From Candidatus Brachythrix odensensis (GTDB taxonomy: Bacteria; Chloroflexota; Anaerolineae; J036; Brachytrichaceae): a stretch of DNA of 64,000 bases. Every line of letters begins with the position of its first letter. Positions within the stretch are counted from its first letter, which is position 1. Shown in pieces: positions 24,480-34,145 of this stretch. The translations under genes were made by a program, and so were the position numbers. A model generated the notes under the pieces. The model made no database searches, was not told where the DNA came from, and was given only the letters and a program-made list of their open reading frames with translations. The stretch spans positions 124,001 to 188,000 of the forward strand of contig JADKDT010000001.1 in assembly GCA_016714465.1 (NCBI GenBank). Reading direction: 5' to 3'.

Positions 24480-25264
24480 ATGTCCATGGAAATTCTTGAA
24501 ACCGCGATGCCTGGACGACGAACTTTCGGGCTGGCTGGCTGGCTACTGCCGAGGCCACCGGCAAACTCGACTGGAAACGCTATCAGCGGCCCGCCAATGC
24601 GCAACCTGTCAGTGGCAAGGCCGTCGACCTGCGCGCGTCCCGTCTGGTCTTGATCTCTTCCGCGGGCGCCTACCTGCCCGCATCGCAGGAGCCGTTTGAC
24701 GCGCCGAACCCTTACGGCGACTACACGATCCGACTCATCCCGGTCTGCACGCCGATCAGCGCAATCGCTTACGCCCACGACCACTACGACCATGCGGCTG
24801 TCGATGCGGACCCGGATGTGCTCGTGCCGGTTCGCCGGCTCGATGAGATGGTCAGCGCGGGCGAAATCGGCGCGCTCGCCGATGACTTCATCAGCTTTGG
24901 CGGATATCAACCCGACCTCGGTCAGGTCATCGATGTGACAATTCCCGCCATCGTGCGCGAAGTCAAGGTCCTTGGGGCGGACGCCGCGCTGCTGGTGCCT
25001 GCCTGACCGCTTTGCGTTCAGTCCGTCGGACTGATTGCCCGCGCGCTTGAGATGCTTGGTATCGCCACGACCTTGACGAGTTGGAACGCCGATCGGACTA
25101 TACCGATCAAACCGCCCCGCGCAACGTACACCAAGTTGGGCCGAGGTTCGACCATCGGCCGGCCAAACGACATCGCCCAGCAACGGCGGGTGCTCGAGGC
25201 GACTCTGGCCCTGCTCGGCCGCGACGCGCCCCTCGATCCGGTCTTCCTCGACGAAAAAGTGTAG
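24480..25264 (+). CDS. GrdB/PrdB-like reductase family protein, candidate selenoprotein (TGA at 25004; -1 frameshift near 24498)
   Basis: The protein resembles selenoprotein B subunits of glycine/sarcosine/betaine or D-proline reductases and their widespread homologues of unknown function. Family landmarks are SSAGAYLPASQEPFD, the GDYTIRLIP strand, AYAHDHYDHAAVD and LADDFISFGGYQPD. The frame meets TGA at 25004-25006 in LLVPA-TGA-PLCVQSVGLIARALE, then stays open in the same frame to TAG at 25264 with good family-like sequence. The context UxxC replaces an expected CxxC, as in PrdB. A possible SECIS hairpin follows. Near the 5' end, MEILE and the following RDAWTTNFRAGWLA are in different frames; adding one A to the AAA at 24498-24500 joins them. 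The full product would have about 261 residues, Sec at about 176. Confidence 0.72.
25018..25034 (+). promoter_or_regulatory. Candidate bacterial SECIS hairpin
   Basis: A 7-bp stem TCAGTCC/GGACTGA with loop GTC. The apical loop begins 18 nt after the TGA at 25004-25006 and starts with G. Both features fit the general bacterial SECIS model, in which a short stem-loop just downstream of UGA recruits SelB. It is short, so this is suggestive only. Confidence 0.5.
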
Positions 25265-25281
25265 GCCGGGTGGAAGAATTC

Positions 25282-25337
25282 GTTGGAAGCGCTATGCCCG
25301 ACCCGGCGTACGCCGGGTCGGGCATAGCGCTTCCAAC
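25282..25337. repeat. Palindrome P8 (56 bp, perfect, no spacer)
   Basis: Two 28-bp arms meet at a central TA (CCGGCGTACGCCGG core). It lies between the GrdB-like gene and the aldolase-like pseudogene, 17 nt after the stop of the former. Its TGGAAGCG outer segment is shared with P10. Confidence 0.95.
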
Positions 25338-25417
25338 AGCACCAATTGGACCACTGGCCACGGAAACCTGGCCACACGGTTGGACACTTGGCCGGCTCAA
25401 AAAACCGGGCGATAGTG

Positions 25418-25423
25418 TAGAGT
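25418..25423 (+). promoter_or_regulatory. Candidate -10 box (TAGAGT) of the aldolase-like gene
   Basis: TAGAGT ends 8 nt before the ATG at 25432, with no ribosome binding site. Confidence 0.4.
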
Positions 25424-25431
25424 AAGTCATC

Positions 25432-26524
25432 ATGAACGACACCCTCCAAACCCTGCTAGTCGCCGCCAGCAACGCCCTTGAGGTGAAGTCTGGCCGCGTC
25501 ATCGTTCGCGACGAGAAAGTGCTGCGTGAGCGCGGCATTGATGCGCTCGTGTCACTCGCTGTCTTCGGCGATGATGCCCGCAAGGCCGGCGCCCGCTGGC
25601 TGATCTGGGAGACCGCCCAGACCCTTGGCATCCGGCCCGGCTCCATCCATGAGCTGTATGTGGCCCGCGGCGCCGGGAAACTCCCCCACACCTTCACCAC
25701 CCCGGCCATGAACATCCGCGCCATGGCTTACGACTCGGCTCGTGCTGCGCTGGCCGCCGTCGTCCGCCACAACGTTGGCGCCTTCATCTTTGAAATTGCC
25801 CGTAGTGAGATGACCTACACCAACCAGTCGCCGCAAGAGTACGTCTGCGTGCTGCTGGCTGCCGCGATCAAAGAAGGCTTCCGCGGGCCGCTCTTCATCC
25901 AGGGCGACCACTTCCAGGTCAACGCCAAGAAGTACTCCGACCCAGCCACCCGCGATGCTGAGATCAGCGCGCTGAAGAAGCTCATGGAGGACGCCCTGGC
26001 CGCCGGCTTCTACAACATCGACATCGATCCTTCCACCCTGGTCGACCTGAGCAAGCCGACTTTGCTCGAGCAACAGCGCCTCAACTTCGAGCTCTGCGCG
26101 ATGTTCAGCGACTTCATCCGCGAGCGCACCCCGAAGGGCATCACCGTACCTCGCCACGGCCTTCCAGACCATGCTCTTCGATCAGCTCCCGCCCGAGTTC
26201 AACGCTGAGATCAACGCCTGGCTTTTCAAGAATGCCATTGATGAGCGCAAGCCGAAGGACACCGACGAGCAGTTCCTCTACAAGACCCGCAAGAAGGCCA
26301 TCGGGCCGTTCAAGAAGCAGATGTGGCACCTCGGCGAGGAAGAGCGGGCCAAGGTGAGGCATGCGCTGGGCGAGCGCTTCGAGTTGCTCTTCACCCGCCT
26401 TGGCGTGCTGAACACAAAGGACGCGGTCACGAAATTCGTCAACACCCCTGAGCAGCATCGCCAGCCGCAGGACTTTGGCGCCGCTGCGATGGTGGCCGAA
26501 GACGTCAGCGGCCTGGCCGATTGA
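25432..26524 (+). pseudogene. Class II aldolase-like protein with internal out-of-frame deletion
   Basis: The first 235 residues match a family related to class II fructose/tagatose-bisphosphate aldolases: TFTTPAMNIRAMAYDSARAAL, NVGAFIFEIARSEMTYTNQ, GPLFIQGDHFQVNAKKY (zinc-site His) and AAGFYNIDIDPSTLVDLSKPT. After PKGITV near 26145 the sequence jumps, in another frame, to LATAFQTMLFDQLPPEFNAEINAWLF, the normal C-terminal part, which continues to 26524. The intervening segment, which would carry the GEIGE glutamate and the remaining zinc ligands, is missing (roughly 130-170 residues by comparison with what I know of the family). The product cannot be a working aldolase. The junction near 26147 is a deletion, real or from assembly. 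Confidence 0.78.
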
Positions 26525-26528
26525 GCCT

Positions 26529-26593
26529 AAAACAAATGACGAAATCACAACCGCCGGGCGAAGCCCGGCGGTTGTGATTTCGTCATTTGTTTT
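26529..26593. repeat. Palindrome P9 (31-bp perfect stem, loop gaa)
   Basis: Arms 26529-26559 and 26563-26593 pair perfectly; core CCGCCGGGC. It lies between convergent ends (26524 and 26605). The stem base is A-rich on the left and T-rich on the right (ATTTGTTT), so it could terminate transcription in both directions. Confidence 0.95.
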
Positions 26594-26604
26594 GCGGATA
26601 GCTT

Positions 26605-29601
26605 CTACGGCACCGTCCCCGGGCTTGGGACGCCCTGGTCCCGGAAGTCGCTGGCGCAGTTGTCGGTATCACCCGTCGGTGGCCAGCGCTGCAGGGTGTG
26701 GTTCGCGCCCAGCGTCATCGTGTACGGCGCCACGCCTGCCAGGGTGGTCGTCAACCACTGCGCGGCATCGATGATGGCATCGTCCGGCCCAAGCAGAAGT
26801 ACCTGGTCGCCCAAGTTCCCCAGCGCAAGTGTGCCGGTGCTCCAGGGGCTATAGGCGAGCAGATCCGGCACGCCGGCATCGTAACCGCCAAGTTCATAGT
26901 CGGCCCGGCGGCCCCAGTCGCTCTGATATTTGAGCGCATCCGCGGTGACGATGATCGCCCCGCCGGCCGGGATGACGGCGTTGTCGGGAAAGCGGGCCAT
27001 GCCCTCGTTGTAACTTCGCCCGGCGAATTCTGCGTCGCCGATCTTGTGCCCTGCCAGGCTGACCGCCTCTGCTCCGGGGTTGTAAAGTTCGATCCATTCC
27101 CGTCCCACTTCGTCCCCGCCGGCTGGATTGAACAGCACCTCGCTGATCAGCAAGTGACGGCGCGGCGGGCCCGACCAGTTTCGATACAAAGAGGGCAAGT
27201 ACTGCGGCTGAGAAATCCAGAAGTCGTTCTCGAACATCCCCCGCAACAGCCCATACGCCTCGGCCGATTCAAACTGGATTGTCATCTCGCGGTTGATCTT
27301 GGCGCTGGCTTCAGTGCCATTCCAGGAGCCCAGATGGACGATCTTTCGCCCGCCAACGCGCGCCAGCACGAGTTTGTTGTGGATGCCGTGCGCGGTCGGA
27401 TCCCCCAGCGCTACGCGCAAATTCAGCTGCTCGGCCTGGGCAAGCGCGTTCAGCGCGGCTGCCGTTGCGGCGTTGCTTCGCGGCCGCGATGCGTCGTCGT
27501 AGAAGCCATCCAGGAGCAGGCGCACCCGCGCGCCGCGCCGGGCCGCGCCCAGAAGCGCTTCGATTCGCGGGTTGGGATCATCCGTTCTATTGCTGGCGGA
27601 GGGCCCCCAGTAAAGCGGCTCGCTCAACTGCTCGGCCATAATTTCGTCGCCGGCCCCCGCCGTGTCGATCATCCCGATCAGCCCGCCGGCCCGGCGCAGC
27701 GTGTTTTCGGGCGAAGTGTTGAGCTCGACCATCACCGGCCCGGCTGTGACCAACGGTCGCGTGAAGCGGACTGTGTAGCTCACTCCGCCGGTGACGGTGA
27801 TCGGGGCATAGCCCGGGATCGGCGCGCCCATCGGGCAATCGGCCGCCCCCCACTGGCAAAAGTCGCGGATAGCCGGGTTGTAGTCGGCGGTGAAGACCGC
27901 CCGCGCGCGGGCAACCAAAGCCGGAGAGTCGAGAATGGCGACGACCCCGCGATGTCCGACCGTGCCATCCGACTTGTCGTCGTCCGGAAACCCGTTCACT
28001 CCGAAGTTCTCTGATCCGATCACGAGTTGGCGATCATCCAATATCGCGAATTTGGCGTGCAGGGCGCGATAACGCGCCACGATGTTCTGGGCCGCGTCAC
28101 TACGCAAATACCAGCACCCGCTGCTGGCGCTGATGCTGCTGAGCGTCTGGCACGCCCAGCGCTCCTGATCGGTCATCCCGCCCACGGGCGCGCCCTCGAG
28201 CAGGACCCGCACCCGCACGCCCGAGCGCACCTTGTCGGCCAACAGCACGGCGAGCTGCGGCTGGTCAAAGGTATAAACCTCGACGTCGATCGTCTGCTGC
28301 GCGGCCAGGAGCGCGCTTTCAAGCAGCGCATAGCTTCCGTCCGGGGCAATCGCCAGGGTCAGCCCGCTCGAAGCGCTCAGCGGCGCGCCCAGTGTCTCCA
28401 GTGACCAACCAGGATAGTCAATCCGTCTGCCGTCAAGAAGGTCGTCGGGATCGCTCAGCCAGCCCTCCGTCCGGTTGCTATCTGGCACGGGCAGGCCATC
28501 GGTCCCAAGTCGGCGGGCCAGCACCTGACCGTCCGCTCCTGCGACGCCGTCGATGGTGTAGGGCTGCAGGGCCGGCCCCAACCAGCCCGGGATCGCGCCG
28601 CCGTCGCCGTAGACCAGCGCATCGACCACCCGCGTGCGCTCGTCGACCAGGCGCACGGCAGCGCCGCTGTTGCTCAGCGAAAATGACGCTGTTTGTTGGG
28701 CGGTCGCGCCGTCGCTGAAGGTCGCCACGCTCCGTTGGATGAGGAACGTGCGGCGGGGCCCGATTGCGCCGGCCAGGGTGACGACGCTTGCGCCGATCCG
28801 GAGCTCCCAGCCCGTGATCGCCACGGTCGTCGTGAGGTTGTTGAACAGCTCGATCCATTCATGGGTGCTGCTGGCCTGAGTGCCGCTCCAGGCGATCTCG
28901 TTGATGACGACACCACGCCCGCTGGCCGAAGGGGTGACCAGCCCGGCGGCCAGCAACGAATTGGGCGCGCCAGGGGTGCCCTGAATCATGTTGCCGTAGC
29001 CGTCGAAGGCTACTGCGGCCGAGATCCACGCGCTTGTCCAGTTGCCTGGCGCGTCGGGCCCGCCCGGGTCGATTCGCTCCATGCTCCGATAGGCAGGGCT
29101 GGCGGTGCCAGCCGGCCAGGCCCCGCCCGCGACGTTGGCCGTGTCCAGCGTGTCGCTGGTCACCTGCAGCAATTGCAGTGAGCCGCCGTGGTTGGGAAAG
29201 GCCAGATCGGCGCCCGTCATCTGGCCAAAGGTCAGGGCGGGCTGCGCGCCGAACTGGGCGGCAAAGGCGTTGGCATTCCGGGCGATCCAGGCGCGCTGAC
29301 CGCCGCCGAGGGTGAGGCCGGGGTTGGCGAAGGCGCGCTGATGCCCGACCGCATCGACGAAAGACCAGTTGCCGTCCAGCGTCGCCGGCAGAGGCGACAT
29401 GTTTGTGATCTGGATGGCTTCGTCGTTGATGCCATCCCGGCCGCTGTAGTGCAGCGCGCTGATGACAATGGCGGACGCTGTGTCCGGCCGCCCTGGCATC
29501 GCCAGGGCGGCCAGACCGGCGCCCGCGGGCGCGCTCATGGCGATGACCGCCGCGCAGAGCGCGAGCCGCGCGGCGGAGGGCAGTGATGAAAGTGTGCGCA
29601 T
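26605..29601 (-). CDS. Secreted phospholipase-D-like protein with lamin-tail domains
   Basis: This 998-residue protein has an N-terminal export signal (residues 8-33). Three lamin-tail-like (LTD) modules are visible: one N-terminal (IVISALHYSG...EAIQITNMSP), one at about 232-330 (VVINEIAWSG...HEWIELFNN) and one near the C-terminus (LLISEVLFNP...REWIELYNPG). Between them lie two PLD modules. The first HKD motif is complete, LHAKFAILDDRQLVIGSEN, near residue 513. The second, IHNKLVLARVGGRKIVHLGSWN near 741, keeps His and Lys but has Arg where Asp is usual. It may be a phospholipase or nuclease acting outside the cell. LTD modules are common in surface and sporulation-linked exoproteins and probably bind something. 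Confidence 0.85.
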   Translation of the reverse strand: MRTLSSLPSAARLALCAAVIAMSAPAGAGLAALAMPGRPDTASAIVISALHYSGRDGINDEAIQITNMSPLPATLDGNWSFVDAVGHQRAFANPGLTLGGGQRAWIARNANAFAAQFGAQPALTFGQMTGADLAFPNHGGSLQLLQVTSDTLDTANVAGGAWPAGTASPAYRSMERIDPGGPDAPGNWTSAWISAAVAFDGYGNMIQGTPGAPNSLLAAGLVTPSASGRGVVINEIAWSGTQASSTHEWIELFNNLTTTVAITGWELRIGASVVTLAGAIGPRRTFLIQRSVATFSDGATAQQTASFSLSNSGAAVRLVDERTRVVDALVYGDGGAIPGWLGPALQPYTIDGVAGADGQVLARRLGTDGLPVPDSNRTEGWLSDPDDLLDGRRIDYPGWSLETLGAPLSASSGLTLAIAPDGSYALLESALLAAQQTIDVEVYTFDQPQLAVLLADKVRSGVRVRVLLEGAPVGGMTDQERWACQTLSSISASSGCWYLRSDAAQNIVARYRALHAKFAILDDRQLVIGSENFGVNGFPDDDKSDGTVGHRGVVAILDSPALVARARAVFTADYNPAIRDFCQWGAADCPMGAPIPGYAPITVTGGVSYTVRFTRPLVTAGPVMVELNTSPENTLRRAGGLIGMIDTAGAGDEIMAEQLSEPLYWGPSASNRTDDPNPRIEALLGAARRGARVRLLLDGFYDDASRPRSNAATAAALNALAQAEQLNLRVALGDPTAHGIHNKLVLARVGGRKIVHLGSWNGTEASAKINREMTIQFESAEAYGLLRGMFENDFWISQPQYLPSLYRNWSGPPRRHLLISEVLFNPAGGDEVGREWIELYNPGAEAVSLAGHKIGDAEFAGRSYNEGMARFPDNAVIPAGGAIIVTADALKYQSDWGRRADYELGGYDAGVPDLLAYSPWSTGTLALGNLGDQVLLLGPDDAIIDAAQWLTTTLAGVAPYTMTLGANHTLQRWPPTGDTDNCASDFRDQGVPSPGTVP

Positions 29602-29634
29602 GGTGCGCTCACTGTAAGGAGCGCAGCCCGATTT

Positions 29635-29654
29635 GCACCTGACGGTTGGCTGAC
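29635..29654 (+). repeat. Short dispersed repeat, copy 2
   Basis: GCACCTGACGGTTGGCTGAC matches 11578-11597 at 19 of 20 positions and again precedes a palindrome. A weaker third match begins near 44131 (CCCGAATTGTCACTTGCG). Confidence 0.75.
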
Positions 29655-29686
29655 AGCCGGCGCGGCGATCAAGAGGGACCAGTCGC

Positions 29687-29729
29687 TGGAAGCGTCACCC
29701 CCCGGCTTCGCCGGGGAGTGACGCTTCCA
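29687..29729. repeat. Palindrome P10 (20-bp stem, one mismatch, loop ttc)
   Basis: Core CCCCGGC-ttc-GCCGGGG with outer TGGAAGCGTCAC arms. It lies between the PLD gene start and the GT2 gene stop, both on the minus strand. It is the last family member before a 19.6-kb stretch without any. Confidence 0.9.
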
Positions 29730-29745
29730 AGGCGTTGTCCGGCGA

Positions 29746-30694
29746 CTAGCGGGGCACTTCAGCGCGGCGAAGCCGGTAGAGGATTTCTTCGAGCAGGCGC
29801 CGGTTCTCGCGGATCCGATCGCCGATGATGGCTGTCACGCATAGGAGCAGGCCAATCAAGAGCGAGATTGTCCCGCCGATCAGCGACGGCACGTTCGCAA
29901 ACTGGCCATTGCGCAGGAGTCCAAGGAATATAACCCGGGCAAGCAAGATGACGCCCACCAGCAGAAACGGCGCGGCGATGCCCAGAAAGGTCTTGACCGG
30001 CTCATAGGTGACGTAGGTTCGAGCGAGCACAACCGCCTGCTGCGTCATGAAGTGACGCATGTTCTTCTGCAGGCGGGAGGGCCGGGTGGTTTCGCGCGCG
30101 ACGATCGGGACGCTGGTGACTGCCAGGCCGAGTTTGCCGGCCTGCACCAGCGTCTGCACGGTGTACGAGAAGAGGGGCGCGACGAAGAGCCGCAGGGCCG
30201 CTTCCCGCGAATAGGCCCGGAATCCGCTCACGGCGTCATGCACGTTCAAACCCGATGCGGTCCGCACGACCGCGCTGCCGAGGGCCTGAAAGGAGCGTTT
30301 TGCAGGCGAAAAGTGACTGAGGGTGCCAGGCTTGCGATCGCCAATCACGATCTCTGCTGTGCCGGCCAGGATCGGCTGGACGAGCGCGGGGATGTCTTCG
30401 CCGCGGTACTGGCCATCGGCGTCGATATTGACCACGATGTCGGCGCCCAGGCGCAAGGCCTCGTCGAGCCCGCGTTGAAAGGCCTGGGCCAGTCCGCGCC
30501 GATGCGGATGGCGCACGACCTTGTCGGCGCCGGCCTCGAGCGCGACCGTGGAAGTGTTGTCGGTTGAGCCGTCATCGATGACGATCACGGTGACGCTGTC
30601 GACCCCGGGGATGGCGCGGGGTATCGATCGAATGACATCCGCGATCGAATCGCGTTCATTTTAGCGCGCATATCTGCGCGACGAGTAGTGACAT
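29746..30694 (-). CDS. Family 2 glycosyltransferase with C-terminal membrane segments (frameshifted near 30660)
   Basis: This GT2 enzyme transfers sugars from nucleotide donors, often to polyprenyl phosphate. The GT-A signature is seen as VIVIDDGSTDNT and VVNIDADGQY (DxD-like), with the acceptor-loop region SGFRAYSREAALRLF. Two hydrophobic helices follow (TFLGIAAPFLLVGVILLARVIF and ISLLIGLLLCVTAIIG). In the long frame the usual N-terminus is missing, but removing one T from the run at 30659-30662 extends it to ATG 30694, giving MSLLVAQICALNERDSIADV, which contains the expected LNE. A TATACT box 9 nt before that ATG supports this start. The gene opens the surface-glycan block and is divergent from the ASST-like gene. 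Confidence 0.8.
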
Positions 30695-30703
30695 TGCCGA
30701 GGT

Positions 30704-30709
30704 AGTATA
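30704..30709 (-). promoter_or_regulatory. Candidate -10 box (TATACT) of the GT2 gene
   Basis: TATACT on the minus strand, 9 nt before the corrected ATG at 30694. It independently supports the frameshift-corrected start. Confidence 0.55.
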
Positions 30710-30756
30710 TTTGAAACCTTCCAAACAAATTGACGAACATAATGCGAAGGCCGTCT

Positions 30757-32389
30757 ATGAATCTAGAATCCTCAGTTCTCTCACATCCGTATCGCGCTTG
30801 GCGTCGCTTGTTTGCGATTGTGGTGGTTGCACTGCCGGCTATGGTCGCCGGAATCTCCATGCGCGATTCGTATGTCGAAGGACTGGTTGGCAGCTTGGCC
30901 GGCTTACCGCCGCAGCGAAGCGCCAACGTGGGTAATGTGATGTCGATTCAGTCCGAGCAAGTACTGGCGCCCCGAATGCCGCCGCAAGCCGCCCGGGCCG
31001 CTTCTGTGGTGGTCACCGCTACGAATAACTATGTGACGGCGCCAGACAACCTCCCGGACGTCGGGGTTTCCGGAATAGGCACCACAGCCCCTGGGTACCT
31101 ATTCACGACCGCGTTTCGGGGGTCTGCCCAGTCGCACTTGCTCATTCTCGATAACCAGGGCGAGGTGGTGTATTTTCGCGAAATGCCCGCGGATGTCGCG
31201 AATGCCGCGAACACGGATTTCAAGCGGCAGCCAAATGGGCAGCTCACTTATTTCAATGGCGCGGAAGCAGCCTACAAAGTGATGAATAGCGCATACGAGA
31301 TTGTAGATACCTGGTCGATGGTTGGCTACCCAACAGACGAACACGACCTGCAGATTCTGCCAAATGGAAATGCGCTGCTCATGTCCTATAACCCAATCTC
31401 GATGGATCTGAGCGCGTACGGCGGGATCACCAACGCAGTCCTCGTGGATTTGGTCATTCAGGAACAAAATGCTTCCAAGTCGGTGGTATTTGAATGGAGC
31501 GCCCTAAACAACATTCCCATCACCGACAGCTACCACCTGATCACATTTACGGTCTTCGATCCATACCATGGCAATGCGCTTGAATTGGATCTTGATGGCA
31601 ACTTATTGCTGTCGAACCGCCACACATCTGATATTGTCAAGATCAATCGCGCCACGGGCGGGATCATGTGGCGGCTCGGGGGACGATCGAACGAGTTTGT
31701 GTTTGTCAACGACGGAGGTTTCTCGCTACAGCACGATATCCGTCGGCTGCCGAACGGGCATATCACCTTGTTCGACAATGGCAATGGGCGTGTCGATTTC
31801 CAGCGAGAGACGTATTTTTCGCGCGCGGTCGAATATGAATTGGATGAAGCGAACAAGATCATCACTCGGGTCTGGGAGTATCGCAATTCGCCCGATATTT
31901 ACGGAATGTTCATGGGCAATGCCCAGCGCCTTCCAAATGGAAACACCATGATCGGTTGGGGGGGGCCGCGCAGCGTTGGCACTGAGGTTACCCCGGACGG
32001 ACAGGAAGCAATTGAACTTAATTTCAGCCGCACAGTGGCCGGGTTGTCTTATCGATGGTTCCGGTTCCCCTGGGTGGGCCGGCCTGCGACTACACCCACA
32101 CTTGCCCTCAAGGGCAGCAGGCTCTACTTCAGTTGGAACGGCGCCACCGAAATCAGTGCCTACCGGAGTGGAGGGCGCCCACTCAGGGGGTGTATTCCAC
32201 CATCACCACAGAGCTTCGCACTGGGTTCGAGACGTCGACGACCCTCCCCGTAAACACCGGATTATGTGTTTTCGCGTGATGCCCATCGAGAAGTTCGGTG
32301 CTGAGACGCGCTTTTCAAACAGCGTCTACAACATCGAAGACCCAGCCTGTCAGCGCAATAGCGTCGTTTTGCCCCTGCTGATCAATTAA
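30757..32389 (+). CDS. Arylsulfotransferase (ASST)-family secreted protein (C-terminus frameshifted)
   Basis: The start at 30757 has GAAGG 6 nt upstream and yields a signal anchor (RLFAIVVVALPAMVAG). The body matches the ASST/Arylsulfotran_2 six-bladed propeller family: GYLFTTAFRG, SHLLILDNQGEVVYFRE, DEHDLQILPNGNALLMSYN, HGNALELDLDGNLLLSNRHTSDIVKINRATGGIMWRLGG and SLQHDIRRLPNGHITLFDNG. The HDI/NGN pattern is typical. Near 32165 and again near 32272 the frame shifts; the three frames together restore a plausible end, VYSTITTELRTGFETSTT, then RVMPIEKFGAETRFSNS and VVLPLLIN at 32389. Either several indel errors or a decaying 3' end. Sulfotransferase activity is unproven in this branch. Confidence 0.8.
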
Positions 32390-32416
32390 CGCAAATACGC
32401 GGCGGCGCATGTGGGC

Positions 32417-33971
32417 CTAGCGTGCGCGATAGATGCGGACCTCGTAGCCGCCATCTTCGAATACTTTCTCGAGGAAAAATCGGCTGAATTGCGCTTCGTA
32501 TTTGGAGATTTCCGCCGCGTACAGATCAGGCCTGGCGAAATACCGCCCGAACATGCCCTCTCCATAGACCAGATACTCAACGCCCTTCTCCAAATACCAT
32601 TCGGACGGAAAGTCGATCATCTTTCCGATGGCAAGCACCTCAAATCGCGCCGGATCGACATAGGGCGCATAGGCTTCAATCGCGATTCGGGACTTTGGCG
32701 GCAGATAGTTGTCGATCCAAATCCTTGCCGTCTGCCGGCTGTCCAGGGCCGTCAATTGGCGGGTGGCAGCGACCGTATTTGAAAGGGATCCGCTGAGGGC
32801 AGTCACCAAAACGCCCGCGCACGCAGCGATAAGCGCGCCGCGCGCAAAACGCGGAAGAAGAATCCCGCCTGCGAGGCGCGATATAAGGTCGACCGCGAAG
32901 TCGGAAGCCAGCACAAATAGGAAAGGCGCTGCAAGCAAGAAAGGTCCGATCGTTCCGAACGGCAAAACTGCTAATGAAGGCGAAATACACGGCGATGAAG
33001 ATCGCAACGATCGCGACTTCCTTGCGGCGTGACCACAAGCCATTCGCTATCCCGAAACCAGCTAGCAGATATAGTCCTCCGCTCGTCGTCGCCATAAGGC
33101 CCAGGTACCAGCCGGCGGCGTCGCCCTCCATCCCCGCATGCCCGAGGGCGTAATGAGCCGCTTCATAGCGCAACCCAGACATGAAACTTGATGGATCGAG
33201 AATTGAATAGGGTGTCGTTGCGATAAAGCCAATCGCGGCGGCCGCCGCCGCCACATAAAGGCCGCGCTTCCAGAGCGCTTGTTTCCCAAACCGGAACGCG
33301 TGCGCGAGTGCGAGTGAAACAAGGATAAGCGCGCCGTTGTACTTGCTCGATGCCGCCAGACCCGCGAATAGCCCCGCCGCCACATAGTGACGGGTCTTGC
33401 CTTGTTTCATCGCCAGGAGGGCGGCCAATAGCGATGACAGGGCGAAAAAAGTGACCTGGGAGTCTGAAGTTACGAAGCGACTCAGCCCGACCATCGTTGG
33501 CGAGATGGCCACCATCAATGCGGCAAGTAAGCCCACCCATGGTCCTTCCCTAAGTTGGCGGCCAATCAGATAGACCAGACCCGCGCTGCCAACGCCGAAG
33601 CAGATGGTCACGCTCCGCCCAAGCAGTACTGCGCTCGGCGTCGGCGCGATCGTAACCCCCTGCATCAGGGAGTTTGGCGGCAGAATATCCACGCCTGATC
33701 GAAATATGCCCAACAACTCCCCGGCCGCGAGGTAGGGGCCGTAGGCGAGCGCGTTGATATAGAAGAAGAGCGACGGATAGTTGAAGTAATGTGGGTTGAG
33801 ATCACCCGTTTTGAATATACGCTGCGCAACCGTGATGTTGAAGGGTTCGTCCGGATGAAAGATGAATGGCAGGTCGTAACCGCTCCCCCATATTCGTAAT
33901 CCGGCGGCGAGCAGAAGCGTTAATGTGAGACCCACCCCGATTCCGAGGGTATCGGAGCGTGCGCGTATCAT
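32417..33971 (-). CDS. GT-C membrane glycosyltransferase, GT39/ArnT-like (frameshifted near 32938)
   Basis: This is a polytopic membrane protein of about 517 residues once one base is removed from a TTT run near 32938. It resembles dolichyl-phosphate-mannose mannosyltransferases, which move a sugar from a polyprenyl-phosphate donor on the outer face of the membrane. The first periplasmic loop has FIFHPDEPFN, with the acidic pair Asp41-Glu42 expected for catalysis in GT39-like enzymes. At least nine hydrophobic helices are visible. The C-terminal soluble domain (PPKSRIAIEAYAPYVDP...YLVYGEGMFGRYFARP) resembles the sugar-binding periplasmic domain of the same class. The ATG at 33971 is preceded by GATAAA at 9 nt. 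Confidence 0.8.
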
Positions 33972-33980
33972 CGACTGGCC

Positions 33981-33986
33981 TTTATC
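33981..33986 (-). promoter_or_regulatory. Candidate -10 box (GATAAA) of the GT39-like gene
   Basis: GATAAA on the minus strand ends 9 nt before the ATG at 33971. Confidence 0.4.
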
Positions 33987-34145
33987 GGGCTCCCGAATCC
34001 ATCGGCGCGCATCGGCGGAAACCCGCTACTCTCAGACACAAGAAAACTATACCTTATGGCCAATGGATTCATCAAGCGATATGTAAAACCTGGGCGGCAG
34101 TTGAGCCAGGCAGCCTTCCGGGCGCGGATACATGAAGCGGTAATC

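Noticed and set aside
25341..25384. CTGGCCAC-containing stretch resembling the inverted repeat at 2998
   Set aside because: On inspection it is a direct, not inverted, repeat with only a short shared core, so a common family is not supported.
30585..30926. A 113-codon minus-strand frame overlapping the GT2 start and the ASST-like gene start
   Set aside because: It covers the divergent promoter region and the antisense of the ASST-like gene, and shows no motif. The frameshift-corrected GT2 start explains the region better.
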